Notes: generated by a model from the sequence alone, not told the origin. Shown: positions 43,481 to 55,719, numbered from the stretch's first letter. The stretch: 64,000 nucleotides of DNA from Anastatus disparis (GCA_017163975.1 JAFFSR010000248.1:824501-888500); one strand, 5' to 3'. Made by a program: numbers and translations.

Positions 43481-46400
43481 AGCGTCGGTAGCGGCCATTG
43501 TGACTACCAAACAAAATTACATCATCTTTCTTTAAGCACTGCTTTTCCATCGCTGCCTTGTTCATCGCTGCTCATCGTCTCCACCATCTTCGAGACATTA
43601 ATTTCAGCAACATCGAATCTACTTCTCAAGTAATCTATCACAAGGTATTTATTTAGTGCGCGCGTGTTAAAATTGCTCCATCGCGTGCCGTTACTTGTGA
43701 TTTGCATGTAAAACTAAATTTCAACCGTATATAGTATTTTTCTTTTCCTTTTTACTTTAAAAGCGCAGTAAATGTAGTAGAAATATACCAGTAAGCACAC
43801 TTAAAGGAAATTGAGAAGATTTAATAATTAATCTCATTGGGCGTCCATGTTGGCGTCGCATTCATATAAATATAGAAATACGGTTGCGCAAGAGAGATAG
43901 TAGATGTTGTTGTTGCCCCTTTCGTTTAAATGGTCGCGTTATACAAAGTTTTTATACACGTGACATAATAGTTAACGAAAATGCTAGAATTTTGGATTTT
44001 AAATGGCGAATTCTGGGACGCCGCGTGCCTTTGCTGATCAAGAAAAGTGTTTGCCTTGGAGCGAACATTCTGGACGGCTGCGGTTGGTTGTTATAATAGT
44101 TTTAAAATAAAATTATTTTTTCTATAAAAATTTAAATTAAACTACTTTTTCTGTTTTCTTTTTCTGACTTTTTTGATTTTTTATATAAAATTATTTCAGT
44201 TTAAGTTATTAAAATTAGTTTTTCACATTAAGTAAATTTTATATTTTCAGAAAATTTTATACTATTTTTGGTAAATTTTACATTTTTAGTAATTTGATAT
44301 TGTGAGGAAATTTCTCATGTCTTTTTATTAGTAAAATTTTTTATATGCGTTTGCAACCAATTGGCAGCAGGGGACGCGAGGAGTTTGACCTGTTTTTCTG
44401 TGTGTAATAAACGATTTTTTTACGATTGTTGTAATTTACTATTATTATTTTTCTCAACGTGCTCTGAATGAAACAGGCAGGTCCTTCTTCTCGCCTTCCT
44501 GTTAAGACGTAGCGTGCGGCCGGTCGTTAGCTTTTCATATTTTAGCGAAATTAAATGTACATATCGTTTTTGATACTTTATTGTTATTAATTAGAGCCAG
44601 CGAAAATTGGACCAAGGGCTTAATTTCTTTTAACATTTTCTTATGCAAGCGTTTGGCTGTTGCTGTAAAGCTTCACTGGTCGGTCGCGCTGGCATTTGAG
44701 ATGATGACCTTGTCCGCTGGTGTGAATCGTATTGGTGGGTTTTGCGGTTTGTCAGACATTTGTGATTGTTATATGTGATCGTAGTAATCGTCTTAATTTA
44801 GTAAAATTAATGTAAATAGTATTGGTCCAGAGTTTGCTTTACGCCCCCGTGTGAGTGTTTATGCGCTGGAGTGCGTGTTGAAGAATTGTGGAATGATGAT
44901 TCAGACTAACTGTTAGTGTGGGTACTGAACTCAAGTATGAGAAAAGCGTGTACAATATCTAATTCTTTAAGAATTTTAAAACACATAACTCACACCACAC
45001 TAATGAGCGAGTTAAAATATTTTTCAATGTGGCTCTGCCTAAAATCAGTTATGTTCCATCAAATTAGATAGTTTAGGAAAATTTGTAGTTACTTTTAGCT
45101 AAATTTGTCTGTTAGAAGCTTTTGAACTAATTGTGATTTCCTGCTGCTAGCAAGTTCTATCCAAAAATGGGGCTGAAATCTTATTTTGCACATCAGTTGT
45201 ATGATCAGCCACTGAATTGTGCACATCCTCAGTTTTGTGCACGTGTGCCACTCAATGCCCACGTTGTACAAGCAATTAGGAACGCTTTTCCAGACTTGCT
45301 ATTGCTTCAGGCTATATGTAATTGTCATCATTTAACTTCTTGATGTAGTTAGTAACATCTTAGTGTAAATTTTAACACTAGTAGTTAGCAGACATTTGAT
45401 TCCCTAGAGCCATTAAGTATAGTTTCCAGTTTTAAATTTTAGTATTTTCAGCAAGAAATGTGCTTATACTTATATAGACCATATTGTACATCTTTTATTG
45501 TAACTAGGTCGAGATATTCTTTTTGACTATTAGAATATTTTCCACGTGTCTTTTAAAGGTCCAAACTTAACTCTCTTGCACATTGGATATCTTTAGCCAA
45601 TTTTTTTTAACTCAGTGTAATTTTTAGGGTCACCTTGACACATTTACACGCTGAGTAATTTTATTTTTTTTGCTTGGCCGCTGTTTTTACAAGCCATTAG
45701 CAATTATTTCGCACTTTTTGCATGGTAAAGCGAATTCTTGGCTCATTTTAGGGTAGCTACCACTTTTTTCTTCTTTAGTCTTCCCATCTCATTTATCTGA
45801 AGGACATAAGCTTTATCCGACTTACGTCTTACAAAGATTGGTCATTTTCTGGAAACCTTTAAATCTTTAAATTCATTTATTGCAGCAATTGCATCATTGG
45901 TTTTTTGTTACAACATCTTTTGGTTAACCCTCAAGTATTTTTGGAATTTTGTTATATCAAACTAGTTATTTTCGGATTAGCCCTTTACTGTTTTTTTGTT
46001 GCTAATGTAGCGAGACTGAACGGGTGCCCGATATCTGAACCTCACTTTTGAACTTTGTTTACAGCCACAACAGCTGTATATTTTCCATTGCTTATAGCTT
46101 TTAGCTCTTTTGAGTCGATTGTATTTTTGCACACTTGATGAGACATCGTGCATTTACTCAGGATTTTGGTCAAAGGACATTGCAGTCCTATCTCGGATAT
46201 AGTGACTATCAGTCACTCGCAGCCATTGTACGACCACGATAGGTGTGGTTGATAGATGTGACCTAACCATGAATTTGGTATTATGCGCTTGGCTTTTCGG
46301 TTTTGCCTTATTTTCCTTAATATGCAATCCTCGCATCTTCTGTTCTGCATATCTAGTTTAGTCACCTGACTTTAGTTGTAGAAATTTACATAGTTTTATG

Positions 46401-47395
46401 GGCAAGCTAGTCAATCTTTTAACGTATTTAAAAGTATTGAATTGGTGTAAAGCATATTGTAGTGTTTGTTATAATATTTGCAATTGTTTTCATTGTCCTA
46501 TTAATTATAGTGAATCTTAGGGAAAGCTTACCCAGGGATTTCATTACGTATTTATGTCATTTTCATTTACCATCTCTTACTGAAAGACTTATACCATCAA
46601 TTAGGCAGATAGTTATTTCATCTAGCCTAAGCCTTGATCATTTGTCGCGCTCATAAACATTTTTGTTTTTACTGACCTAACGTTAGAAAATCTAACGCAG
46701 TTAATTTGAGCAACGCACCTCAGAGATTGTTATGTTTGCGAATATATAAATGTAATGCGATTTTTATTGGCGTTAATTTTTTTTTATGTATATTAAAGCG
46801 TATATTTTTATATTTTTCTATGAGAATGTTTAGAAAATTGCAGCGTTGATCACGACGATCAAATTACATTTTATTTAATGTAAAATATTGTAATTACCTT
46901 TTCTTTTTGGTTTTTATAGTCAAGCGACTGCAAATATATTCTTAAGTACTCTATGTAATTAACTAGTCAGAATAGTACTAGTCGTATTCATGTAAAAAGC
47001 GTTAGTATAACTAACCATAGTCTTCAGTATTTATGTACTTCGGAGAAACTTGTCAATGATTTTTAAGCATTATTTTCTCGTAAATTAAGTGCTAGTGTTG
47101 ACTATTCTTGTAATGTAACTTCAGATATTTAAGACTGATTATTGGTAATAAGGTAAATTGATATATTTTTGGATAAATATCCTTTGTTTGTACAGTCTAT
47201 GATATTAAAATATGTATTACCGCTTCATGGAATGCAATGTATGTAATATCGACTTATTAATGGTATGGATTGTAAGCGTATGTTTATTAGGCCTTTACTT
47301 AAATGCTACGCGTTAAAACGTATTTTTGTATGTATGGCCAAAATGTTTTTCAAAAATACTGTATTCCCCGCGTTGGCATTTGGGGGGGGGGAGCG

Positions 47396-47660
47396 TGTGG
47401 GGACAGGTACGTATGTTCCCGTATTGCGCTTGCGCGAACCGGCTTCAGAGTCGAAGAAGACGAAGCATCCATGTTGCGGAGTCAGTAGCGTTTGAACTCA
47501 CAATGAAAGAGGTTCAGCGCAGCCGCTTGTTGAATAAATAAGAATTAACATATATTTCTTTTGTTATAGTTCTACTCCCTTTCCTACACGCATTCCTAGT
47601 TTTGAAGCTAGGATCTATTATTATAATTGGAGTCAGATAAACGTCTTTATTAAATTCCCA
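47396..47660 (+). repeat. LARD 3' LTR
   Basis: 265 bp, preceded by the purine tract tttggggggggggagcg and followed by TATACA. It lacks the triplicated block. Confidence 0.88.
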
Positions 47661-47666
47661 TATACA

Positions 47667-48290
47667 TATCGTGCCAGTACGTGCACACTGCCTCCCATCC
47701 CCACCTCTCCCTAACTTAGTGTGCGAGGCCTTCTGTCTCTCTCTCACTTATATCAGTCATCGCTTTCTATCTCTTTCTCTTATACCCGTTGCGATGTGCT
47801 GTTTCAGTTATCCCGCTTTCTGTCGATTGTTAATAAATCGTGTGAATTGTAATTCTATAAGAATAGAATTGAAAAATTTTTCCTTATATTTTAGTTACTA
47901 TCAACCAATAGTTACTTTAGTACAATATAAAAATGAGAATAGTGGTGTACAAATTACTGAATATACTTCTGATGAACATACAAATTTATGAATGATTCTA
48001 TTATTGTATTTCAAAACTTCGTACATAAAACTAATTAATAAACCTTATCATGCAAAAATTACAGTATTCAAATTATTTTAACATTTTTACTACTTGAAGG
48101 ACAAAAAAACAACAGTGCCGTCTAGGGACGCCCGAAAGAAGCGAAGCTTTGTATAAAGCGTAGGAACTAAGCGTTAAAAAAAATAATAAAAAATACGTAA
48201 GGGAAAAAAAATTAAGACTTGAGAAAAAATAAAAAAAGTAATTATTTTGGGAAATAAAAAAAAATAAATTTAAAATAAAATATACGCCCA
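47667..48290. other. no recognised feature
   Basis: Pyrimidine-rich at 47720-47790. The ORF at 47671-47991 shows no domain. Confidence 0.4.
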
Positions 48291-48292
48291 AA

Positions 48293-48366
48293 AACGCAAG
48301 GCTACAGCGGAGCTCTCTTCACGATTAGAAGAAGAAAAAAAGAGAGCTCTGATGTAACCTTGCGTA
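48293..48366. repeat. hairpin ACGCAAGG...CCTTGCGT
   Basis: Imperfect arms acgcaaggctacagcggagc (extended by tctctt) and aagagagctctgatgtaacc (extended by ttgcgt) around a short purine loop, just upstream of the LINE ORF1 remnant. Confidence 0.6.
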
Positions 48367-48399
48367 ACCGCTGTAATTGTAACCTCTGATGTAGCCGCT

Positions 48400-49196
48400 G
48401 TGCTTGATAGTACGTCTCTTTCTCATAAGCATACTGAGTTGGCAGCTGACATCAAGATGAATACTGATACTAACTCTGCTGCTATGCCTGATAAAACTCC
48501 ACCACTTTGGTTCTTGGAGTTTAAGGAAGGCCTTGCTATTACTCTTGGTGAGATAACATCAGGTATTAAAGGTATTGCTACCAGAATTGACAGTCTTGAA
48601 TTGGCTGTTAAGGAAGCTAAGGAGGAATGTGCCGCAAATTCTCGGCGTATTCAATCTCGTATGTTGCGCACTGAATCTGTGTTGTCTCGTCCTTATAAGG
48701 ATTCTTGTGAGATCTTAGTCTCGGGTCTGCCGTTAGAAATTGACTCACTGAGTATTGATAATTTTATGAAGATCCTCACTCACATGGGACTCAATATTGA
48801 TAGATCGCACTTCCTTAGTGTGCGTAAATGGTTACCTAAAACTGCTGGAGAGGATCAGAGTAATGACGAGGTTAACATCACTAAAAACTCAGTGGTGGTT
48901 CAGTGTTCATCCAGTCACGTCCGTGATCGTGTGGTCGGATCGGCTTCTAGACTGCATGATTTTCCATGTTAGCGTATTTTTGGTTGTGGCGGCAACTCTA
49001 AAATCTTTCTGCGGGCGTTATGGCCTAAAGAGGTATATTCATTGTTGAAAAAGGCTAAGGCGGCTAAGAAGGATCTTAACTATGAGTGGTCTTTTGTCAC
49101 CGATCTCAAGGTATATATGAGACGCACGGAGGACTCTGTTCCTATTCTCATCGCTTCTGAAGCTGATCTAGCTTCTTTACCTCCTAATCAAAAATA
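48400..49196 (+). pseudogene. LINE ORF1 remnant, copy 1
   Basis: The 190-codon ORF (48400-48972) contains a predicted helical stretch with heptad-like spacing (EGLAITLGEITSGIKGIATR to VKEAKEECAANSRRIQSR), then an RRM-like block (CEILVSGLPLEIDSLSIDNF). A stop at 48970 interrupts it. The same protein continues after the stop as GCGGNSKIFLRALWPKEVYS in another frame and ends near EADLASLPPNQK at 49196. A second copy of this C-terminal block lies at 51760-52017. ORF1 proteins of LINEs bind RNA; this copy is broken. Confidence 0.75.
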
Positions 49197-49197
49197 A

Positions 49198-50618
49198 TCG
49201 GCTGGTGTTCCTCAGGGTAGTGTCCTGGGGCCACTATTGTTCTTGGTTTATATAAATGACATCTCTGATGTGTTGTCTTCATCTAAACATATACTCTTTG
49301 CAGATGACCTTCAAATTTATAAGTTCTTCCCACCGGCAAATCTGGTAGATGAGGTAAATCTTATTAATCATGAGATTGCTTCTGTGGTAAAGTGGACAAA
49401 TCAAAATGGTCTGTTGCTGAATGCGGGAAAAACACAAGCCATAATCATTGGTATTGAACAGTATATCTCTCGATTGAAGGATAATCCTGCTCCTGATATT
49501 CTGGTTGGAGATACCATTGTTCCCTATTCTTCGGTAGTGAAAAATCTTGGTATATGAATATCTTCTACTCTTGACTGGAATAAGCAAGTCTCTGCGACGA
49601 TTCGTAAGGTACATGCTACTTTACGGTCGCTGAAATTTTATAAACATGCTTTGTCTCAGGATACTAGGAAACAGCTCGTCGAGTCCCTTATTTTTCCGCA
49701 TTTTGATTATGCAGCAGTCACTTATAATGATATTCCACAAACACTAAACTTGCGTCTGCATAGAGCCTTAAGAGGCGGCCGTATCATTCTGTCTTTGTCT
49801 AATCTAAATTTTTGTTATTATAAATAAATAAAATATTTTCATAGAAAAGTAAGACAACCGCCCAATAGAGCAAAAGACGAGCAAACGATTCTTTTCTATG
49901 AAAAAATATGAAATCTTGATTATTTTTTGAGTGAAGTCTGAAACGAAAAAACAGTCAAATCAACTCAATCAAATTCGATTGTTTTTCCGTTTCAGACTTT
50001 ACTCGAAAAATAATCAAAATTTCATATTTTTTCATAGAAAAGAATAGTTTGCTTGCCTTTTGCTCTATTGGGCGGTTGTCTTACTTTTCTATGAAAATAT
50101 TTTATTTATTTATAATAACGAAAATTTAGATTAGACAAGGACAGAATGATACGGCCTCCTCTTAATGTGTTGCCTTACGAACCTAGTGGCTAAGCAAGCA
50201 TTGCATTCGTTTTGTTCATGGCCACATAGGCAGTCGTAACAGAGTGAGGCCTTTCCGCCTTCAATATCGTTGGCTTTCGGTTCAAAATAGACGCCTATAC
50301 TTGAAAATCTCCTTGGCATTCAACGTGCTTGCTCATGGTAACCCATCATACTTAGCCACTAGGTTCGTAAGGCAACACATTAATGCGTCTGTGCGTTCCT
50401 CTGCTAGGTTACCTCCAAGACTATTTATTTGTTCTAACGTTTGCACTGCTGCTATGCAGCATTCTTTTGTCTATTCTGCGGCTGACTACTTCAACAAAGA
50501 ACTCTCTTCATTGAAGTCTTTTACTTCTGAAGATTTTCTCACTTTTAAACGTTATTTGTATGAAAGACTTCTATTGAGTGAGTGTGAATCGTGGCAGCAT
50601 GAGATGGGTGCTGGCTGA
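49198..50618 (+). pseudogene. LINE reverse transcriptase C-terminal half, copy 1
   Basis: Begins directly after the ORF1 end with AGVPQGSVLGPLLFLVYINDI, then the catalytic FADDLQIY, SVVKNLGI, and after a stop TLDWNKQVSATIRKVHATL and HFDYAAVTYND. A group D foldback (49768-50165) splits the thumb region, which resumes with RWLSVQNRRLYLKISLAFN and ends near LLLSECESW at 50590. The endonuclease and first RT half are deleted, joining ORF1 to the RT middle. The motif style fits Jockey/I/R1-like LINEs; the clade is uncertain. Confidence 0.85.
49768..50165. repeat. TTAA-flanked foldback MITE, group D
   Basis: TTAA at 49768-49771 and 50162-50165. Starts TTAAGAGGCGGCCGTATCAT. The arms of about 180 bp include tctgtctttgtctaatctaa and ccgcccaatagagcaaaaga. 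Inserted in the LINE RT. Immediately right of it, 50166-50192 is an inverted copy of 50350-50384, a local microinversion. Confidence 0.88.
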
Positions 50619-50862
50619 TCTTATCAGCTGGTCACTAATAATGGCATAGCGTCTTGTGATTTACTAACTATACACATTTTTGTCCTAATACACTTCTGTT
50701 TGTAATTATTTAATTTTAATTTTAACTTGAATTAAAACTTATGTTAATTACCTGTAAACACTAGAATTTAAAATTTTACGAGCATACTATACTCACTTGT
50801 TAATCTATACTATTCTTACTATTATTTTTTGCTTTCATTGTTAATTGATTTGAAATAACTAA

Positions 50863-52017
50863 TTGTTAACTAATTTGCAATTTAGCTGCTGCAATTCTGG
50901 TGCAATGCAGCAGCTCAGTCTCAGATGTAAGCGCCTGCTGAATGCAATTCTGCTGGTTTACATGGTTGTGTGTGTGGTGCGTAATTGTGAGATCATTCGC
51001 TCTGCACCTCCGCTTCAATGTGCAAATTGCAGCAAACTATTTCACTTTACTTGTTTTAAGTCTCCGTGGTTTATTGATGATCGTAAAATCGCTTGTTGTG
51101 CTCGTACTACACGTGCATATAAGCCGCGTGACGCACACATAGAGAATTTTACGGTTAGCGCAGGACGTGAATACGTGTTTGAGAGCATTAAATCCTCGTT
51201 TCAGGTGGGTAAAAGGCACGTGGTTTTGCCCAATACATCTTTGGAGCCGTTAGCACTGAAGATAGCTCCTCTCACTCTGATCAGTCTATACTACCTGGTG
51301 GAGCGTTTAAGCCCACTCTTCTTTTTTCGTCGTCGCAACACACGACAGACGTTTAAATGTGATTTTTATAAAAATTCATAATTATTTGATTTATACGGTG
51401 CAGCTGGTGGAGGTAATAGTAAATGAATTTTAAAAAAAATTATCTTCTCTATAATTAAAAGGGTTACGCTAATTATGAAAACATCTATGGAATCCGCAAT
51501 TAAATTGCAATCGATTCCAATGATTTTTTTTATATTTATGCATGATTTGTAAGCAGTAGCTTTTCTTTTTTTAAGATTCTGAAATACGTTATTTTATTTT
51601 TCTCGAAAAGCATTATCTCCTCAATTATTTTAATGCATATTGCCAAATCTGCAAATTATTCCGCATTTATTCTAATAAGTATTCTTTATAAAATTTGTAA
51701 TCACTCTCCCAGTTCCCCAAGCTGGTGGAGTTCCAGTGCTCGTCTAGCCATATCCGAGATAGTGGGGGCGGCCTTCAAACTACGTGAGTTTCCATGTCAG
51801 CGTTTTTTCAGCTGTGGAGGTAACTCCAAAATCTTTATACGTGCTCTGTGGCCAAAAGAGGTTTACTCTCTATTGAAGAAATAAGTTGGTAAAGAAGGAA
51901 CTCGATTACGAGTGGCCTTTCGTGACTGATCTCAATGTTTATATGCGTACTAAGGATTCTGTTCCTGTTCTCATTATTTCTGAAGCTGATTTAGCTTCTT
52001 TACCAACGAATAAAAAA
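50863..52017 (+). pseudogene. LINE ORF1 remnant with PHD-like finger, copy 2
   Basis: The 172-codon ORF 50863-51381 contains LQCANCSKLFHFTCFKSPWF, matching the second half of a PHD-type zinc finger (CxxC then H-F-x-C). PHD-like fingers are known in ORF1 of some LINE clades. At 51725-52017 is the C-terminal ORF1 block FKLREFPCQRFFSCGGNSKI and ALWPKEVYSLLKK, paralogous to 48940-49060 in copy 1. The two parts are separated by about 340 bp of unrelated AT-rich sequence and by stops. Confidence 0.65.
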
Positions 52018-52224
52018 TGAGTTTTAAGAGACTCGCAGATTGTTTCGTCCGTTGTGTCATCCTCTAGTCATTTAAGTAATTATCTTTGCCCTAGCTCACT
52101 GAATGATAATATTCTTTTGATAATACCCCGGAATCCCTAATGTTAAATATAAGTGTTGGTACAAATTTTCTATTATTTCGTGTAGTCTACGTAAGACCTA
52201 AGGTTTTCTCGCTAGATAGTCTCT

Positions 52225-52521
52225 TTAAGACCAGGCCGGAGTAGAACCTGATACCGACCGAGTAACAACTGAGTTGTTTATTATTTACTCAAGTATTAAT
52301 CGGTGTATCTTCAAAGTAAAGGTTGAGCGCAATAGATATTATTATTACGAACATCTATGCACAAGAAAACAAAGCGATAGATTTTTTTTTCTTGTGCGTA
52401 AATATTTGTAATAATAATATCTATTGCGCTTAACGTTCAATTTGCAGATATGCCGATTAATACTTGAGTAAATAACAAAAATCTCAATTAGACAAGGAGA
52501 GCAAATCCGGCCTGCTCTCAA
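52225..52521. repeat. group B foldback copy 2
   Basis: TTAA at 52225-52228, start TTAAGACCAGGCCGGAGTAG, then gagtaacaactgagttgttt. The inner arms gcgcaatagatattattatt face each other around 52372. The right end reads ccggcctgctctcaa, a decayed TTAA. It lies between LINE copy 2 ORF1 and endonuclease parts. Confidence 0.82.
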
Positions 52522-53275
52522 TGTCTTATCTGAACATCCTTATAATTATAAAAATATCATTATTACTGGAGATTCCAATATCAATTTACTTAAAGCTTCC
52601 TACTCCTCAGATGCTTTTCGGTCATATTTTAACTCTCTTTCATTATTCTTGGTGCTCTTAGAGGCCACTCACTATGTTTTTACTTCAGATCACGACTCTC
52701 ATACTTGGCTGGATTTGTTTGCCATTAATGACAGATCAGCTCTACAAGTACATGAAAAGTCTAATGCTCCATTTATAGCCGGACATGATTTAACTGAAAT
52801 CAAATTTAAGTTTTCTAGACCTAAAAAGTCTATCAAATCCTTAGTAACTAGAAACTTTAGAGATTGTAATATTGGTGCTTTTAAGTCTGTAGTTTCTCAA
52901 TGTTTTTTCACATGTTTTTCTGCGAGTCCGTTATATACTTTTTCTCCTTATGTGCTATCTAACTCTCAATACTTTTCTGGTTCTAGGTTAAATATTACAC
53001 ATCAACCACCTTCTGTATTGAATGGTCATCTTATTGATGCCAAGTTTGGCATTTTTACCTTAAATTTCGCCAATGTCTTCGTTGAGTTTGCTCCGGCTAG
53101 AGTAATCAAAATCTCAACTAAGCGTTAACTATGGGTTTCTCATGATTTGCGTTTACTTATGAAACGTGATAATTGTTATCATTTGACTTGGAGATCTGGT
53201 CGATTGACGATTATGCTCGTTTCAAATCGCTTCGTAATGAAGTTTCTAACTAACTGTCGAAGCCTATGAAATGAC
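52522..53275 (+). pseudogene. LINE AP-like endonuclease remnant, copy 2
   Basis: The translation shows NIIITGDSNINLLKASYSSD (the GD.N motif of EEP nucleases), then THYVFTSDHDSHTWLDLFAI (the SH.D region degraded) and IAGHDLTEIKFKF, corresponding to the terminal SDH-type motif, here GHD. After a stop at 53126 it continues with DLRLLMKRDNCYHLTW, typical of the segment between endonuclease and RT. No RT follows. Probably the same LINE lineage as copy 1, whose endonuclease is missing. Confidence 0.8.
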
Positions 53276-53539
53276 TCAATTTTACAATTGCTTGCTAAGT
53301 TAAATTACCTCATTGATCAATAACTGCAAATTTCGGAATAATACATTTTTAAATAAAAGATATGTCGTGACGTAACAGAGCAGGCTTTAGCGAGTTGTTC
53401 TGTTTATTTACAAAAAAAGCACACAGTAGACTCAGTGATAGGTGACCCTATTAAAAAAAATCAGGCAATGAATTACCTGATTTGCTCAGGTGATTTATTA
53501 TGCCAAAATATCATGTAATGATTTTTTTGGTTTTTACAA

Positions 53540-54500
53540 GTTTCCGCTTTTACTGTTCCGTTGGAAAGCGAATGAAAAAATTTTGAAAAGATAAGTTTAA
53601 AAGGTTTCTTAGAGCTCTTTCAAATGCTGAAGGTTTGATTTAAGAATATCTATTTTTTAACTATAATAATAGAGCTAAAAGAAAAAAAAAATTTCAAAAA
53701 TTTTTTGCCCATGTTTAATATTGGGCTAATTCCAGCGAAATTATTCTATGTTAACGTTATACCTCTCAAGTTAAAGGTTTTTTAGTCCTCTTTCAAACGC
53801 TGTCCAGTTTTTCATGCTGCGACTAATCGTAAAAAAGTTATAACGATTATTCTGAAAAAATTAACTTTTTTTAGCTCGCTATATCTCGTAAGCATTACAC
53901 CGTATTAAAAAATATCAAAGAAAAAAATGTTTGTTTTTAGTTCAAGAATAGATATACAAAATTTCATAGCTTGTGATAAAAATTTTTTTTAACAGTTTTT
54001 CAACCCTTTTATGATTTTATATTTTAATAAAAAATTGACAAACATTCCAAATGTAAAAAAAAACATTTATCGTAAGCAATGAAATTTTATAAACATATTC
54101 TTTTCTTATAAACCAACATTTTTTTCTTTGAGATTTTTTAATACGGTGCAATGCTTACGAGATACAGCATGCTGAAAAAAAAACTAATTTTTTAAGAAAA
54201 ATCGTTATAACTTCTTAACGATTTATCATAGCATGAATAATCAAACAGCGTTTGAAAAAGGATGAGAAAACCTTTAATTTGAGAGGTATAAAGTTAACGT
54301 AGAATAATTTCGCTAGAATTAGCTTAGGGTTAAACATGGGCGAAAATTTTTTGAAATTTTTTCTTTCTTTTAGCTCTATAAATATAGTTAAAAAATAGAT
54401 ATTTTTAAGTTAACCATCAGCATTTAAAAGAGCTCTAAGAAACCTTTCAAACCCATATTTTCAAAATTTTTTTATGCGCTTTCCAGATGAACAGTAAAAC
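53540..54500. repeat. about 1 kb foldback element
   Basis: The arms pair along their full length. Examples: gagctctttcaaatgctga near 53620 with tcagcatttaaaagagctct near 54418; cgtaagcattacaccgtatt near 53886 with aatacggtgcaatgcttacg near 54140. Loop near 54013. No coding potential or clear target duplication. Confidence 0.85.
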
Positions 54501-54559
54501 TTTTTATATTGTACCTCGACTGATTAGGGTGGGCAACTTTGTATGAGCTAGAGTTTATA

Positions 54560-55640
54560 TCTACCCTATTTAAAGACGTCTTTTTTATTAAGATTTTAAA
54601 AATATTACCTACTAAAATGTTTTAAAAAAGAACGTACTTATGCTAAAGTGTATATAAAGACGTCTTTGAAAGATGTCATTGGATGTGTATTTACAAATCC
54701 CAATACAACAAAAGATATCTCGAAAAGCCGTTATTATTTTTAATAGGGTATCTTCCTAAAGAAAGATATAGAAACAAAATAAGCATCAGCTCTCTGCAGA
54801 CCAAAAACCTTGAGCGAACAAACTGGAAATGTTATAACCTTATATACCCGTGTCACTAAAATTTTCGTAGGAGTTCGCGTATTAAGAGAAACGTTACCTA
54901 ACAGTCAAAGACAGAATTAATAGTCGATTCGAATAATTTTTTCAACAGTTACATTTTTAACTATGAGGTGCCGTTTTTCTTAACTTTGCAATCACTTATC
55001 CAAATTTCAGATAAGGTTATAATTTTGCTGATTTATTCACAGTAGAAAATCAGTATACATACTTCAATTACGTACTTCAAGTATATACACTTTAGCTTAA
55101 GAGCATGCCGGAGCTACCCGCCTTCTAATAATATTTGCAATCCTAACTTACTAATAAACGGTGCGTTTAATCGAGTTTTTTTGCTAAAAAGAAAAAATTA
55201 GTAACATAAAACTCTAGTACGGACAACTCAAGAAATCCACCAAAAAACTATACATGAAAAGTTATAATAAGAACTTTCAATGTATCGTATTTTAAGGTTA
55301 GGTTTGTCGAGTTTAACATGTATTTTCCATTCCAAGTTCATAAAAAAATAACAAGTCCAAATGATTTTTATTTTAATAAAAATTATTGGTTTAGTATAGC
55401 TTTAGTGCGGACAAGTCATTATATTTGTCTAATTTATAAATTTGAAAAGATATTGATAGAATAAATAAAACAAAACTCGATTGCTGCAGCTCCGACATCC
55501 CGTTAAGTACGTTCTTTTTTGAAACATTTTAGTAGGTATTATTTTTAAAATCTTGATAAAAAAGACGTCTTTTAAAGACGTCTTTTTTGTTCCAAATCCA
55601 GACACGTCCAAAAACGTCATTATTTTTAATAGGGTATATA
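54560..55640. repeat. foldback element with AAAGACGTCTTT motifs, split by group E MITE
   Basis: The left arm (54565-54652: aaagacgtctttttt, ttacctactaaaatgtttt, agaacgtacttatgctaaag) is matched by the right arm read in reverse (55600 back to 55085). The right arm is interrupted at gtac-TTAA by the E2 element. AAAGACGTCTTT occurs four times. Confidence 0.8.
55101..55502. mobile_element. TTAA-flanked MITE, group E copy 2 (complete)
   Basis: 402 bp between TTAA at 55097-55100 and 55503-55506. Ends GAGCATGCCGGAGCT and AGCTCCGACATCCCG form an imperfect inverted repeat. It serves as the reference uninterrupted copy for the piggyBac insertion at 15554, and it sits in one arm of a foldback whose other arm keeps the unoccupied site (gtacttatgctaaag at 54634-54648). 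Confidence 0.85.
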
Positions 55641-55653
55641 TATAAAAATGGTG

Positions 55654-55656
<3 letters not shown>

Positions 55657-55717
<61 letters not shown>
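55657..55717. repeat. (TA)n microsatellite
   Basis: About 60 bp of TA. The overlapping minus-strand ORF with alternating Ile-Tyr is its translation. Confidence 0.95.

Positions 55718-55719
<2 letters not shown>

Larger units (their letters stand above)
43086..47660 (+). mobile_element. LARD-like non-autonomous LTR retrotransposon
   Basis: Two 265-bp LTRs (43086-43350 and 47396-47660) start TGTGGGGACA and end AATTCCCA. A 6-bp duplication TATACA flanks the element (43080-43085 and 47661-47666). A primer-binding site follows the 5' LTR, and a G-rich purine tract (47381-47393) precedes the 3' LTR. The internal 4.0 kb has no ORF above about 70 codons and no gag or pol motif in any frame I checked. 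A long, non-coding interior between good LTRs fits a large retrotransposon derivative mobilised in trans. Confidence 0.88.

Noticed and set aside
43522..43707. Small ORFs within the LARD as gag remnants
   Set aside because: They are below about 90 codons, lie on either strand and show no zinc knuckle or other gag motif.
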